From: Deltaproteobacteria bacterium
GTDB lineage: Bacteria; Desulfobacterota; Syntrophia; Syntrophales; UBA5619
NCBI GenBank assembly: GCA_021372695.1
Contig: JAJFTY010000016.1
Location: 1-20,101 of the forward strand
Direction: 5' to 3'
DNA: 20,101 nucleotides
In this document: in pieces, positions 6,658-13,591 of the stretch
Numbering within the stretch: position 1 is the first letter of the stretch
Layout of the letters: every line of letters begins with the position of its first letter
Made by a program: the position numbers and the translations under genes
The notes under the pieces: generated by a model
What the model was told of the DNA's origin: nothing
The model's database searches: none
What the model saw: only the letters and a program-made list of their open reading frames with translations

Positions 6658-7272
6658 CTACTTTAACCCGGACGATTGGACGATCTCCGAGAGAAATTTC
6701 TGTATATCCTGAAAACCCCCTTCTCCGTAATAGAAACTTTCCTGAAGGCCCTTTCCGTCGACCTTGAACCCGATGAACGTGGGTGTTCCCCTGACGCAGA
6801 GTTTCTCTGTCAATTCCAGATATTTGTCGGGGAAAAGGGGAAAAGGCACACGATACCGCTCGCGATAGGAGTCAACCTCAAAAGCACTGTTCTTCGCTCC
6901 GATCCCGATCATTTTGATCTTTCCGTTCAAATCGCCACGTTTCTGTATTTCATCATATAGATCATTTACTTGCGACGCGGACTGTTGACAGTGAGGGCAA
7001 TAGAAACTGAAAATCTCAACGAGCAAAACCTGCGATTTCACCTCTCCGATCCTGAAATTTCCGGTCCCGGAAAGCCCGAGATAGCTCCTCTCCGCTTCAC
7101 TTCCCGGTAGGGGAAGTTCAATGGCGGGAATATGATTCTTGCAGTCCGCCGGAGCATCTTGCGCAGAAGTGCCGAGAGCCGTCACGGATCCGGCTCCGAA
7201 CGTAACCGCGTTCAGCAGCAGGGCGGCAGCGAAGACAACCGCGATCATCGTCCATTTTATCTCTTTCCTCAT
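6658..7272 (-). CDS. Exported thioredoxin-fold protein with CPHC active site
   Basis: Thiol-disulfide protein of the TlpA/DsbE-like or DsbA-like group, 204 aa, first gene of a three-gene operon. The N-terminus (MRKEIKWTMIAVVFAAALLLNAVTF) is a signal peptide or anchor. Active-site Cys92-Pro-His-Cys95 (FSFYCPHCQQSASQ) has the dipeptide typical of oxidising DsbA proteins, and the cis-Pro lies in RGTPTFIGF (Pro164). Two further cysteines, Cys44 and Cys159, are present. The length and lack of a large helical insertion favour a TlpA-type scaffold over classical DsbA, so the redox direction is uncertain. Start ATG is preceded by AAGGAGAG with good spacing. Confidence 0.85.
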   Translation of the reverse strand: MRKEIKWTMIAVVFAAALLLNAVTFGAGSVTALGTSAQDAPADCKNHIPAIELPLPGSEAERSYLGLSGTGNFRIGEVKSQVLLVEIFSFYCPHCQQSASQVNDLYDEIQKRGDLNGKIKMIGIGAKNSAFEVDSYRERYRVPFPLFPDKYLELTEKLCVRGTPTFIGFKVDGKGLQESFYYGEGGFQDIQKFLSEIVQSSGLK

Positions 7273-7348
7273 CAGAGCTCTCCTTCCGTCCTTGCGGCCG
7301 TGCCATCGTCCCGTCGAAAGGCGAAAGCGATATAACCGCGGGGTTTCT

Positions 7349-7377
7349 TAGGTACTCATGGGACAGGCAAATGTCAA
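7349..7377 (-). promoter_or_regulatory. Possible sigma-70 promoter for the thioredoxin-fold operon
   Basis: On the minus strand a perfect -35 hexamer TTGACA (7377-7372) lies 17 bp before TACCTA (7354-7349). The -10 match is poor. The site is about 77 bp upstream of the ATG at 7272, within the 145-bp gap after the prenyltransferase gene. This is a weak call. The 37-bp element is absent here. Confidence 0.35.
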
Positions 7378-7417
7378 TCCGGATCATCCAAAAGTCGAAG
7401 CCAAGGGGGAGACCCTT

Positions 7418-8377
7418 CTACGAGAGGATCCCTTCCGCAATATATCCAACAATCAAGCCGACCAGCGTCAAAGCATGGACCTTGATCGTCGCAAGGTTGG
7501 CAGGAGCCATTTTCAGCCGGTCCATGTAATTTTGGTTCAGCAGCCGCAGTGAATGGCACGCCAGGGGGAGCGTGAGAAGCCCGAGAAGAACCGTGAACGG
7601 CGTCACTCCGAAAACGACCGACAGCAGAATAGTCGCATAGGCGCAGGCGAGCCCCGCCGCGTACAACAGAATGCCGGACTTCCTTCCGAGACGCGCAACG
7701 AGGTTCAGTTTCCCCGCTGCCAGGTCCTCTGCGTAGTCGGGGACCTCGTTGATCACGATCATGGACCACATGAGAAACCCGGGGACAAGGGATATGATGA
7801 CGGGTTCCCAGCCGATCGAGCCCGTCTGCACGAAGAATGAGCCCAGGCAGAGCACGGGGCCGAAGTTGATCAGGAGGCTCAATTCGCCGAATCCCCGGTA
7901 ACCGTACCGTATGGGGGGCATGGTGTAAAAAACCGATGAAAAGATGCCGACGGCCGCGAAGATCAGGATGGGCCAGCCGATCATCACCGTCAGGTAAGCG
8001 GTGATCATGATCCCGACGAGATAGCAGAATAGCGATGCGGAAAGAACTTGACCGACGGAAAGAAGCCCGCCGGTGAGCACCCCGCTTCCTCCCGTATAGG
8101 GATTCCTCTCCTCATCCGGGGCAATATCGACGGAATGAAGATAATCGAAGACATCGTCGACAATATTCAGGCCCATATGGTGAAGCGTGACACCGATCAT
8201 GACGAGGATGAAGTACCCCAGATTGAACTCACGGAATGTCGCCCATGCAATCACGCTTCCCAGGATTGCTGGAAAGATGCTGGTCGGCACATAATGGAGA
8301 CGAACGGCCTGAATCCATATCGCGGTCGCGCTCCGCTGTTTTTCTGCCGGGTTGGCCAATATCATCGTTAACGGCAT
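7418..8377 (-). CDS. UbiA-family prenyltransferase, MenA-like
   Basis: Integral membrane enzyme that joins a polyprenyl chain to an aromatic acceptor, 319 aa, about eight to nine helices. Seen: first Asp-rich motif LNIVDDVFDYLHSVD (Asn71, Asp74/75, Asp78) and second motif NEVPDYAEDLAAGKLNLVARLG (Asn210, Asp214, Asp218), both needed to bind the Mg-pyrophosphate of the prenyl donor. The GGSGVLTGGLLS and YRGFGELSLLINFGPVLCLGSFFVQTG stretches resemble 1,4-dihydroxy-2-naphthoate prenyltransferase (MenA), so a menaquinone-type role is favoured; the acceptor is not proven. The open frame extends upstream to 8839, but those residues are a shadow of the four-helix gene. ATG at 8377 has GAGAGGTG at good spacing. 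It is last of a five-gene same-strand run. Confidence 0.88.
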   Translation of the reverse strand: MPLTMILANPAEKQRSATAIWIQAVRLHYVPTSIFPAILGSVIAWATFREFNLGYFILVMIGVTLHHMGLNIVDDVFDYLHSVDIAPDEERNPYTGGSGVLTGGLLSVGQVLSASLFCYLVGIMITAYLTVMIGWPILIFAAVGIFSSVFYTMPPIRYGYRGFGELSLLINFGPVLCLGSFFVQTGSIGWEPVIISLVPGFLMWSMIVINEVPDYAEDLAAGKLNLVARLGRKSGILLYAAGLACAYATILLSVVFGVTPFTVLLGLLTLPLACHSLRLLNQNYMDRLKMAPANLATIKVHALTLVGLIVGYIAEGILS

Positions 8378-8448
8378 GGCTTGACACCTCTCACGATCGT
8401 CGCCGATCTCCTTGGAGCGGTCCTTCCGCCCCCTCCCGATGGACCGGT

Positions 8449-8802
8449 TTATCGCAACACGGACGCCAGGAGTAGTACGAACGAAACGACCGCCGTCAGT
8501 CCGTGGGCTCCAATCAGAAGGCCGGGCTGCCTCTTCTTCATCAGGTCCTGCGAAAAGAGCATAAAACCGCCGGCAGCTGCGAGGATGAACAACAGCATAG
8601 AGACGTTCATCGCGGTGTTGGTCCGGGTCTGAACGAGGTTCAACGCCAACGTGACGATTCCGGCCGCGGCAAAGATCCCGTGAAGGATTGCCAGCGGGAT
8701 GGGCAGTTGCTTCCCCATGAACTTCATGACAGCCAGAGTTACCCCCCCGAGCGCCGCAATCGCGAACAAACCGATCGGCAGATATTCCGTGATTGTTCCC
8801 AC
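8449..8802 (-). CDS. Small four-helix membrane protein, function unknown
   Basis: A 117-aa very hydrophobic protein with four predicted helices (roughly 5-26, 33-56, 66-85 and 95-115) joined by short charged loops (KFMGKQ, LVQTRTNT, QDLMKKRQPG). No His pair or cysteine suggests a cofactor. I recognise no named family, though proteins of this size and layout are common as uncharacterised membrane proteins near respiratory genes. Start is a GTG at 8802 (GTG GGA ACA ATC); an in-frame TGA lies two codons upstream, so it cannot begin much earlier, and its ribosome site (GAAAGG) is weak and close. It sits between cytochrome P460 (118-bp gap) and the prenyltransferase (71-bp gap), same strand. Confidence 0.75.
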   Translation of the reverse strand: MGTITEYLPIGLFAIAALGGVTLAVMKFMGKQLPIPLAILHGIFAAAGIVTLALNLVQTRTNTAMNVSMLLFILAAAGGFMLFSQDLMKKRQPGLLIGAHGLTAVVSFVLLLASVLR

Positions 8803-8920
8803 CTTTCAGGACGCTCCAACCCTGATGCCTCGGTTTCATAGTGCACGAATCGATATGCGACCCGATTCCGTCTGCACATCAGGCGACAACCAAGCCCTAG
8901 CCGGCTATCGACGTGCCGCA

Positions 8921-9463
8921 CTACCTCTGGGGATAGCCGGTAAATATGAAATCCTTACCCTTGACGAGGGTATGGCACTGGTAGCATTCGCGGGCAAAGG
9001 ACTCATCCTTCCCGTAGGGCGTATAGGCTCCCGTCTTCGCATCATAGACGAAACGTGCATATCCCCAGCCGCTCGTGGCGGGAAACCTCGCCGTGTCTTT
9101 CATGATGAACTCGACTCTCTTGAGAACGTCCGGTTCGTGGGCGGCCGGAAAAACCGGGCTTTTTCTCTCGGACCACCCGATCTTCACGATGGTCGATCCT
9201 TCGGCGAAGGGTTTCCCGTTGCCGGGAACGCCCACCTTGTATGAGTCAATCATTCGGGCATTGCCGAGAATGACCCGCAGTTCATCGTTGTCGGTCCGGT
9301 AGCTTGGCGCGATGAACGGCCAGTTTTCGTACCCCCTGACCTCGGAAAAAGAGATACCGTTAGGGGCCTTCAAATCGTATTTATCCTGGGCCGTGAGGAG
9401 ATCGCTCCAGCCGATGAAGAACACGGAGAGAACCCCCATTGCAGATAAAATGATTCTTTTCAT
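8921..9463 (-). CDS. Cytochrome P460-family c-type heme protein, exported
   Basis: Periplasmic monoheme cytochrome, 180 aa. Residues 1-25 are a signal peptide (MKRIILSAMGVLSVFFIGWSDLLTA). The heme c motif is at the C-terminus, Cys160-Tyr-Gln-Cys163-His164 in ARECYQCHTLVKGKDFIFTGYP, as in cytochrome P460 proteins. Upstream patterns YENWPFIAPSYRTDNDELRVILGN, GKPFAEGSTIVKIGW and GWGYARFVYDAKTG also fit that family. Studied P460 enzymes oxidise hydroxylamine and carry a Lys-heme cross-link; Lys76, Lys84 and Lys94 are possible cross-linking residues here, but which one (if any) cannot be settled by eye. Family members outside ammonia oxidisers mostly have unknown substrates. AAGGAG lies somewhat far (about 11 bases) before the ATG. 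It follows htrA by 92 bp. Confidence 0.88.
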   Translation of the reverse strand: MKRIILSAMGVLSVFFIGWSDLLTAQDKYDLKAPNGISFSEVRGYENWPFIAPSYRTDNDELRVILGNARMIDSYKVGVPGNGKPFAEGSTIVKIGWSERKSPVFPAAHEPDVLKRVEFIMKDTARFPATSGWGYARFVYDAKTGAYTPYGKDESFARECYQCHTLVKGKDFIFTGYPQR

Positions 9464-9555
9464 GTTGCCATATTCTCCTTCCGCCCAACACCTCTCTGGA
9501 CGATGGATGGCCGTTCAGAGACGGGCTTTGGATTCATTTCCGGATACCGCCCCTG

Positions 9556-11013
9556 CTACTGCACAACGACTTCGGCATTGCCCACGTTCCCCGTACGGTG
9601 ATCGATGGCCAGCAGGGTGATCTTCTGCTTCGGCTGCAATGTGCTCGCCATGCTGATGAACTCATCCAGGCTTTCAATGGGCTGGCTTTCGATTCCCAGG
9701 ATGACGTCATCCACTTCGAACCCCGCCTCACCCAGTGCCCCTTTGGGGTCCACTCGAGTGATCACCACGCCGCCTTTATTGTCCAGGCCGTACTTTTTGA
9801 CCTCCGCTGGGCTGATGGCCCGTACCTCGACGCCCAGCCGCTCCCTGACGGTGACCGCCAGGAGTTTCGTAGCCATTTCCAGATTCGCGATCCTGACAAC
9901 GACCTCCGCCATTTTCCCGTTTCTGATGATGCCGACTTTTGCGTCCTGGCCGATCGGGGTCGCAGCCACGGCGTTGCGGAAGGAACTCGAATCCCGGATC
10001 TCCTTGCCTCCATAAGAGATCACAATATCGTTCTTCCTCAGCCCCGCCTTATCGGCCGGACCGCCCTTGACCACGTCGGCGATGAATGCGCCCCGCAGGG
10101 TCTCCGGAGAACCTGCCGTCTTGGCTAGTTCCGGAGTCAGGTCCTGGATGCTGATCCCCATCCAGCCCCGGTCCACCTTTCCGTGCGCGATCAGTGCCTT
10201 GGAGACGTAAAGCGCCATGTTGCTGGGAATGGTGAAACCGATTCCTTCGAATCCGCCGGATTCGGAAACGATCACGGCATTGACCCCGATCACCTCGCCT
10301 TTCAGGTTCAGAAGAGGCCCGCCACTGTTTCCCGGATTGATGGCGGCATCGGTCTGGAGAAAATCCTGATAACTGCCGGGATCCGAGATCCCCTCCCGGT
10401 GCTTGGCGCTGATGATCCCCTGTGTGACGGTCTGATCCAGTCCACGCGGGTGACCGATGGCCACCACCCACTCTCCCACCTCGACCAAGTCGGAATTTCC
10501 GAAGGTGGCGTAGGGAAGCGCCCCTTTTGCGGCGATCCGGATCACCGCGAGATCCGTCTTGGGGTCTGTTCCAATGAGCTTTGCCGGATATCGCCGTCCG
10601 TCGGAGAGGAGCACTTCGATCTTGTTCGCCCCGCCGGCGACATGGTGGTTGGTCAGGATGTGCCCCTCGGCGTCGATGATGATTCCCGTTCCCAGTCCCT
10701 TCATTTCCCGTTTAAATTTCTTCGGCATCTGGGGGACGTTGAAAAATCGCCGGAAAAGCGGATCGTTGGCGAAGGGGAGCATCGGATTGGCCACCTCCTG
10801 GCTTTCCGTCACTTCGATGTGAACCACACTGGGGATATTCTGTTTGGCCACCTGAATGATGGCCGTGCTCAGATCGAAGGACTGCGGTTTAATCGCCGGT
10901 GGCGCGGCGGATGCGAACGTCAAAGACGTGCAAAGGCACAGAAACAGAATAATCCAGCAGCGGCAAATGATTCCTGCGAACCGATGAGACGGTTGACCCT
11001 CTGTGCGGCCCAT
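9556..11013 (-). CDS. HtrA/DegP-family periplasmic serine protease (Do)
   Basis: Envelope protease/chaperone that degrades misfolded exported proteins, 485 aa. An N-terminal hydrophobic stretch at 13-37 ending ASAA is a signal peptide. The trypsin-like domain shows the full catalytic triad: His124 in LTNHHVAGG, Asp154 in KTDLAVIRI, Ser230 in NPGNSGGPLLN. Two PDZ domains follow, at about 285-370 (GWMGISIQDL ... GPADKAGLRKNDIVISYGG) and about 395-480 (GVEVRAIS ... GALGEAGFEVDDVILGI). Length is normal for DegP/DegQ/MucD types. ATG has AAGGAGG six bases upstream. A 61-aa gene precedes it by 36 bp and cytochrome P460 follows by 92 bp. A copy of the 37-bp element lies upstream of the 61-aa gene, so protease expression is probably controlled from there. 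Confidence 0.96.
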   Translation of the reverse strand: MGRTEGQPSHRFAGIICRCWIILFLCLCTSLTFASAAPPAIKPQSFDLSTAIIQVAKQNIPSVVHIEVTESQEVANPMLPFANDPLFRRFFNVPQMPKKFKREMKGLGTGIIIDAEGHILTNHHVAGGANKIEVLLSDGRRYPAKLIGTDPKTDLAVIRIAAKGALPYATFGNSDLVEVGEWVVAIGHPRGLDQTVTQGIISAKHREGISDPGSYQDFLQTDAAINPGNSGGPLLNLKGEVIGVNAVIVSESGGFEGIGFTIPSNMALYVSKALIAHGKVDRGWMGISIQDLTPELAKTAGSPETLRGAFIADVVKGGPADKAGLRKNDIVISYGGKEIRDSSSFRNAVAATPIGQDAKVGIIRNGKMAEVVVRIANLEMATKLLAVTVRERLGVEVRAISPAEVKKYGLDNKGGVVITRVDPKGALGEAGFEVDDVILGIESQPIESLDEFISMASTLQPKQKITLLAIDHRTGNVGNAEVVVQ

Positions 11014-11049
11014 TTCACCCTCCTTAGAGTTTTCCCACGGTGGCGGAGA

Positions 11050-11235
11050 CTATCTCCGAAAATGATGAACGACCTCATCCTGTTGCGCGTAATCCGCAAC
11101 CGGTTCCGGCGACGATTTGATGAACCGCGGCTTGTATTCGATTCCGCGGCCGTCGCTCTGAAGCGACTGTCCGAGAAACCTCTCGATATTGGCCTGCAGC
11201 TGCTGCCATCCCTGTTCAGTTACATTCTGATCCAT
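11050..11235 (-). CDS. Small protein of 61 aa preceding htrA, function unknown
   Basis: A short soluble protein beginning MDQNVTEQGWQQLQANIERFLGQSL and ending QQDEVVHHFRR. It has no signal peptide, membrane segment or cysteine. The first half looks amphipathic-helical and the second half polar with a Pro/Ser linker. The open frame runs further upstream to 11379, but ATG at 11235 is chosen because it has AAGGAGG about nine bases before it and because the upstream frame would run through the regulatory element at 11351-11387. It is the first gene after that element and lies 36 bp before htrA. I recognise no family. The good ribosome site and operon position support a real gene. Confidence 0.65.
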   Translation of the reverse strand: MDQNVTEQGWQQLQANIERFLGQSLQSDGRGIEYKPRFIKSSPEPVADYAQQDEVVHHFRR

Positions 11236-11350
11236 TTCGGGTTTCCTCCTTCCGATGATGCTTCCGGAACCTCTCCCGGTCCGGAGCCGCCCCGGTGGTT
11301 TCAATTTCATGATGCCTTTTTCTATTATGCGGACCGAGGCGAAGCAATGA

Positions 11351-11387
11351 GGATTCAATAGCGGTCTAATGGTAGCCATTTACTACC
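11351..11387 (-). promoter_or_regulatory. 37-bp regulatory element, copy C, upstream of the small protein-htrA run
   Basis: On the minus strand: GGTAG, 7 bp, CTACC, 11 bp, ATTGAATCC, then TCATTG. The inverted repeat here is the best of the four: AATGGTAG and CTACCATT (11383-11390 and 11368-11375) are perfect 8-bp arms around 7 bp. A TAATAG hexamer at 11327-11322 lies 17 bp after TCATTG and could be the -10 region. If so, the repeat is centred about 64 bp upstream of transcription start, a usual place for an activator. Confidence 0.75.
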
Positions 11388-11390
11388 ATT

Positions 11391-11772
11391 CTCGATCCAT
11401 CCGCAAGCGCCCGTCTCTTGCCGATGGCGTTCTCGCTTCCGTCCGGAAAGACCTCCCCCGGCAGAAGTGGTGTTGAGAAGGCATCCGCCGGTGCCAGCGT
11501 TCTGACCTGGAAAAGTCCGTACCGGTCCGGATGCCTGAAAGGAACGTTGGCCCATTGCAGCTTAGATTTGAAGGCTTATGAGGTTTAGCCTACCAACAAG
11601 CTATCTATGTTCGACCGTTGCGCGCCCCCGCGTTTGTCCCTTAATTGTAAGGTACGAAGAGAGAGTTGGCGCGCGAAGAGGATACGCGGATCCCCGTCCG
11701 GTTATCCAGGGATAGGATGCCGGAACGGGATTCCGACGCTCGGGTTCGGATGCCCATTGTTGCGGAATCGAC
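11391..11772. other. Intergenic region of about 380 bp before the efflux lipoprotein gene
   Basis: No convincing gene. It probably holds the promoter of the rightward efflux gene: TTGAAG (11569-11574) with a weak TACCAA 17 bp later, inside a loose inverted repeat AGGCT...AGCCT. A small perfect inverted repeat CCTTA-ATTG-TAAGG sits at 11639-11652 and could be an operator. The open frames crossing this stretch on both strands lack ribosome sites and protein-like composition. Confidence 0.4.
11639..11652. promoter_or_regulatory. Small inverted repeat, possible operator
   Basis: CCTTA-ATTG-TAAGG, five-bp perfect arms, 120 bp before the efflux lipoprotein start. Efflux genes are often controlled by TetR- or MarR-type repressors binding such repeats, but arms this short can arise by chance and no regulator gene is nearby. 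Confidence 0.25.
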
Positions 11773-13326
11773 ATGAAATCGGCAAAGCCGTCTGAAAACA
11801 GGTACCGGCAGGAGAGGGTCGGGGGCTGTCGCGGTCAGGTCTCCGGCACCGCTGTAGCGCTGATGGCGGCCCTCACGCTCGCGGGTTGCACGACCGTCGG
11901 TCCCGACTTCCGCCCACCGCAGCCCCCGGTAATGGGCTCGTACACGGCCACGGCGCTGCCGGGACAGACGGTCGAAGCAGCGGGAGTGGGCGGCGTTTCA
12001 CAGCGGTTCGTTTCGGGAAAGGAGATCCCCGAAGCGTGGTGGACCCTGTTTCGGTGCGATCCTCTTGACCGCCTGATCCGTCAGGCCATCGACGAGAGCC
12101 CCACCCTTGCACTGGCACGGGCGAGAATCGTGGAGGCGCAGGAGAACCGCCGTGCTCAATTCGGAGCGCTCCTCCCGAACGCGGATGCGAACCTGTCCTA
12201 CAGCCGTCAGAAGATCGCGGGCGTCGAGTTCGGGCAATCGGGCGCGCAAATCGATCCGTTCACCCTCATGGGCGCCTCAGTGAATGTCTCCTACACCTTC
12301 GACCTCTTCGGCGCCACGCGGCGCCAGCTGGAAGCGCTCGACGCCCAGATCGAATTTCAGCAATTTCAGCTGGAGGGCGCCCATCTGACCCTCTCGTCCA
12401 CGATTGTCGTCAATGCGGTGCGGGAGGCGTCCCTGCGGTCGAAGATCCGCGCAACGCAAGAGATCATCGCTCTTCAGGAGCAAGCGCTCCGACTGGTCGA
12501 ACGACGCCTCGAACTCGGTCATGTCCCGGCCTCTGATCTGCTCGCCCAGCGGGCTCAACTGGCCCAGACACTCGCTTCTCTACCGCCCCTGGAAAGGGAC
12601 CTGGAACAAACCCGTCATCAATTGGCGGTGCTGACCGGCAAATTGCCGGCCGAAGCCGCTCTCCCCGAATTCCATCTCGCGGAGATGCACCTTCCGGAAG
12701 AACTACCGCTCAGCCTCCCCTCTTCGCTTGCAAGACAGCGGCCCGACATCCGGGCGGCGGAGGCGCTTCTCCATGCCGCAAGCGCCCGGGTGGGCGTTGC
12801 GACGGCGCATCTCTACCCCCAGGTGACCCTCACCGGCAGTTTCGGTTCGATGTCCGATACTCCCGGCAGCCTCTTCAATGGGCCCTCCACGATCTGGAAT
12901 TTGGGCGCCGGTTTGCTTCAGCCCCTCTTCCGGGGGGGGACGTTGTCGGCACAGAAGCGTGCGGCCGTGGCCTTGTACGATCAGGCCATGGCAGAGTACC
13001 GTCAAACGCTTCTGACCTCTTTCCAGAATGTCGCCGACGTGCTTCGGGCGCTGGAAGCCGATGCCCGGGGCCTGAAGGCCCAGACGGAGAGTGAAGCCAT
13101 CGCCGCCGAATCGCTCGACCTGACCCGGAAGCAGTTTGAGCGCGGCGCGGTGAACTTCCTCTCTCTGCTCAATGGGCAGAGGCAGTATCAGGAGGCGCTT
13201 CTGAACACCGTCCAGGCGCAGGCCGCCCGTTTTTCAGATACCGCCGCACTATTCCAGTCGCTGGGAGGCGGATGGTGGAGCCGGGGCCCACAACATCTCG
13301 CTGAGGCCCGGCTTGCCGGGGAGTAA
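11773..13326 (+). CDS. RND/tripartite efflux outer-membrane factor lipoprotein (NodT/OprM type)
   Basis: Trimeric TolC-like outer-membrane channel that partners inner-membrane pumps, 517 aa. Seen: lipobox LTLAGC with lipidated Cys39, then TTVGPDFRPPQPPV, the conserved start of this family. Two OEP repeats follow: WWTLFRCDPLDRLIRQAIDESPTLALARARIVEAQ with FGALLPNADANLSYSRQ and VSYTFDLFGATRRQLEALDAQIE, then SSLARQRPDIRAAEALLHAASARVGVATAHLYPQVTLTGSFG and FERGAVNFLSLLNGQRQYQEALLN. The start is uncertain: ATG 11773 has only a weak ribosome site and gives a long signal region (39 residues); an internal ATG at 11863 would leave too short a signal. No membrane-fusion or pump gene adjoins it, so it is an orphan component that may serve a pump elsewhere. 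The porin gene follows after 265 bp. Confidence 0.93.
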   Translation: MKSAKPSENRYRQERVGGCRGQVSGTAVALMAALTLAGCTTVGPDFRPPQPPVMGSYTATALPGQTVEAAGVGGVSQRFVSGKEIPEAWWTLFRCDPLDRLIRQAIDESPTLALARARIVEAQENRRAQFGALLPNADANLSYSRQKIAGVEFGQSGAQIDPFTLMGASVNVSYTFDLFGATRRQLEALDAQIEFQQFQLEGAHLTLSSTIVVNAVREASLRSKIRATQEIIALQEQALRLVERRLELGHVPASDLLAQRAQLAQTLASLPPLERDLEQTRHQLAVLTGKLPAEAALPEFHLAEMHLPEELPLSLPSSLARQRPDIRAAEALLHAASARVGVATAHLYPQVTLTGSFGSMSDTPGSLFNGPSTIWNLGAGLLQPLFRGGTLSAQKRAAVALYDQAMAEYRQTLLTSFQNVADVLRALEADARGLKAQTESEAIAAESLDLTRKQFERGAVNFLSLLNGQRQYQEALLNTVQAQAARFSDTAALFQSLGGGWWSRGPQHLAEARLAGE

Positions 13327-13391
13327 TCCGATGAACGGCATTGCCTTCAGGAAGATGATTCGTGACCCCGCGGTCATATCGCAATCTACCG

Positions 13392-13417
13392 CTTCCGGCT
13401 GCCGACCTCGCCGGAAG
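13392..13417. other. Hairpin between efflux and porin genes (first of three)
   Basis: Perfect 8-bp arms CTTCCGGC (13392-13399) and GCCGGAAG (13410-13417) around a 10-base loop. It lies 66 bp after the efflux gene stop. No T-run follows, so it is not a standard terminator. Confidence 0.55.
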
Positions 13418-13427
13418 TCGGGCCGGC

Positions 13428-13465
13428 GCAGAGCTCCCCGTGCCTCCTCCGGCGGGGGGCTCTGC
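13428..13465. other. Strong hairpin between efflux and porin genes (second of three)
   Basis: Arms of 13 bp, GCAGAGCTCCCCG (13428-13440) and CGGGGGGCTCTGC (13453-13465), pair throughout on the + transcript with one G-U pair, around a 12-base loop. It is followed by AAAGG rather than T residues. It may slow or end transcription with Rho, or shield the 3' end of the efflux mRNA. Confidence 0.6.
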
Positions 13466-13481
13466 AAAGGTTTCCGCGAAG

Positions 13482-13497
13482 ATCCTCCTCTGAGGAT
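13482..13497. other. Short hairpin ahead of the porin gene (third of three)
   Basis: Perfect 6-bp arms ATCCTC and GAGGAT around CTCT, 95 bp before the porin start. It may be part of the porin mRNA leader. Weak on its own; noted because it is the third in 110 bp. Confidence 0.35.
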
Positions 13498-13591
13498 ACG
13501 GCTGCCGTGATACTGACGCCGTGGTGCGACGAGCGAGGCAATACGACCGGAGATGACCAAGGTCCCGCCAAGGGATCAGAAAGGAGCGTAT

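Noticed and set aside
8378..8839. N-terminal 154-codon extension of the prenyltransferase frame
   Set aside because: It overlaps the four-helix gene and is not membrane- or family-like; ATG 8377 has a proper ribosome site.
8803..8920. Possible terminator between cytochrome P460 and the four-helix gene
   Set aside because: No stable stem with a T-run on the minus strand was found, so I keep the genes as one candidate run.
11355..11555. 66-codon minus frame ahead of the 61-aa gene
   Set aside because: It covers the operator, has no ribosome site and no recognisable protein character.
11607..11795. 62-codon + frame overlapping the efflux lipoprotein start
   Set aside because: Composition is Arg/Gly/Cys-rich with no ribosome site; the lipoprotein in the other frame has clear family motifs.
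13500..13591. Possible riboswitch before the porin gene
   Set aside because: I compared it mentally with fluoride, c-di-GMP, SAM and cobalamin consensus cores and saw no match; only simple hairpins upstream are supported.
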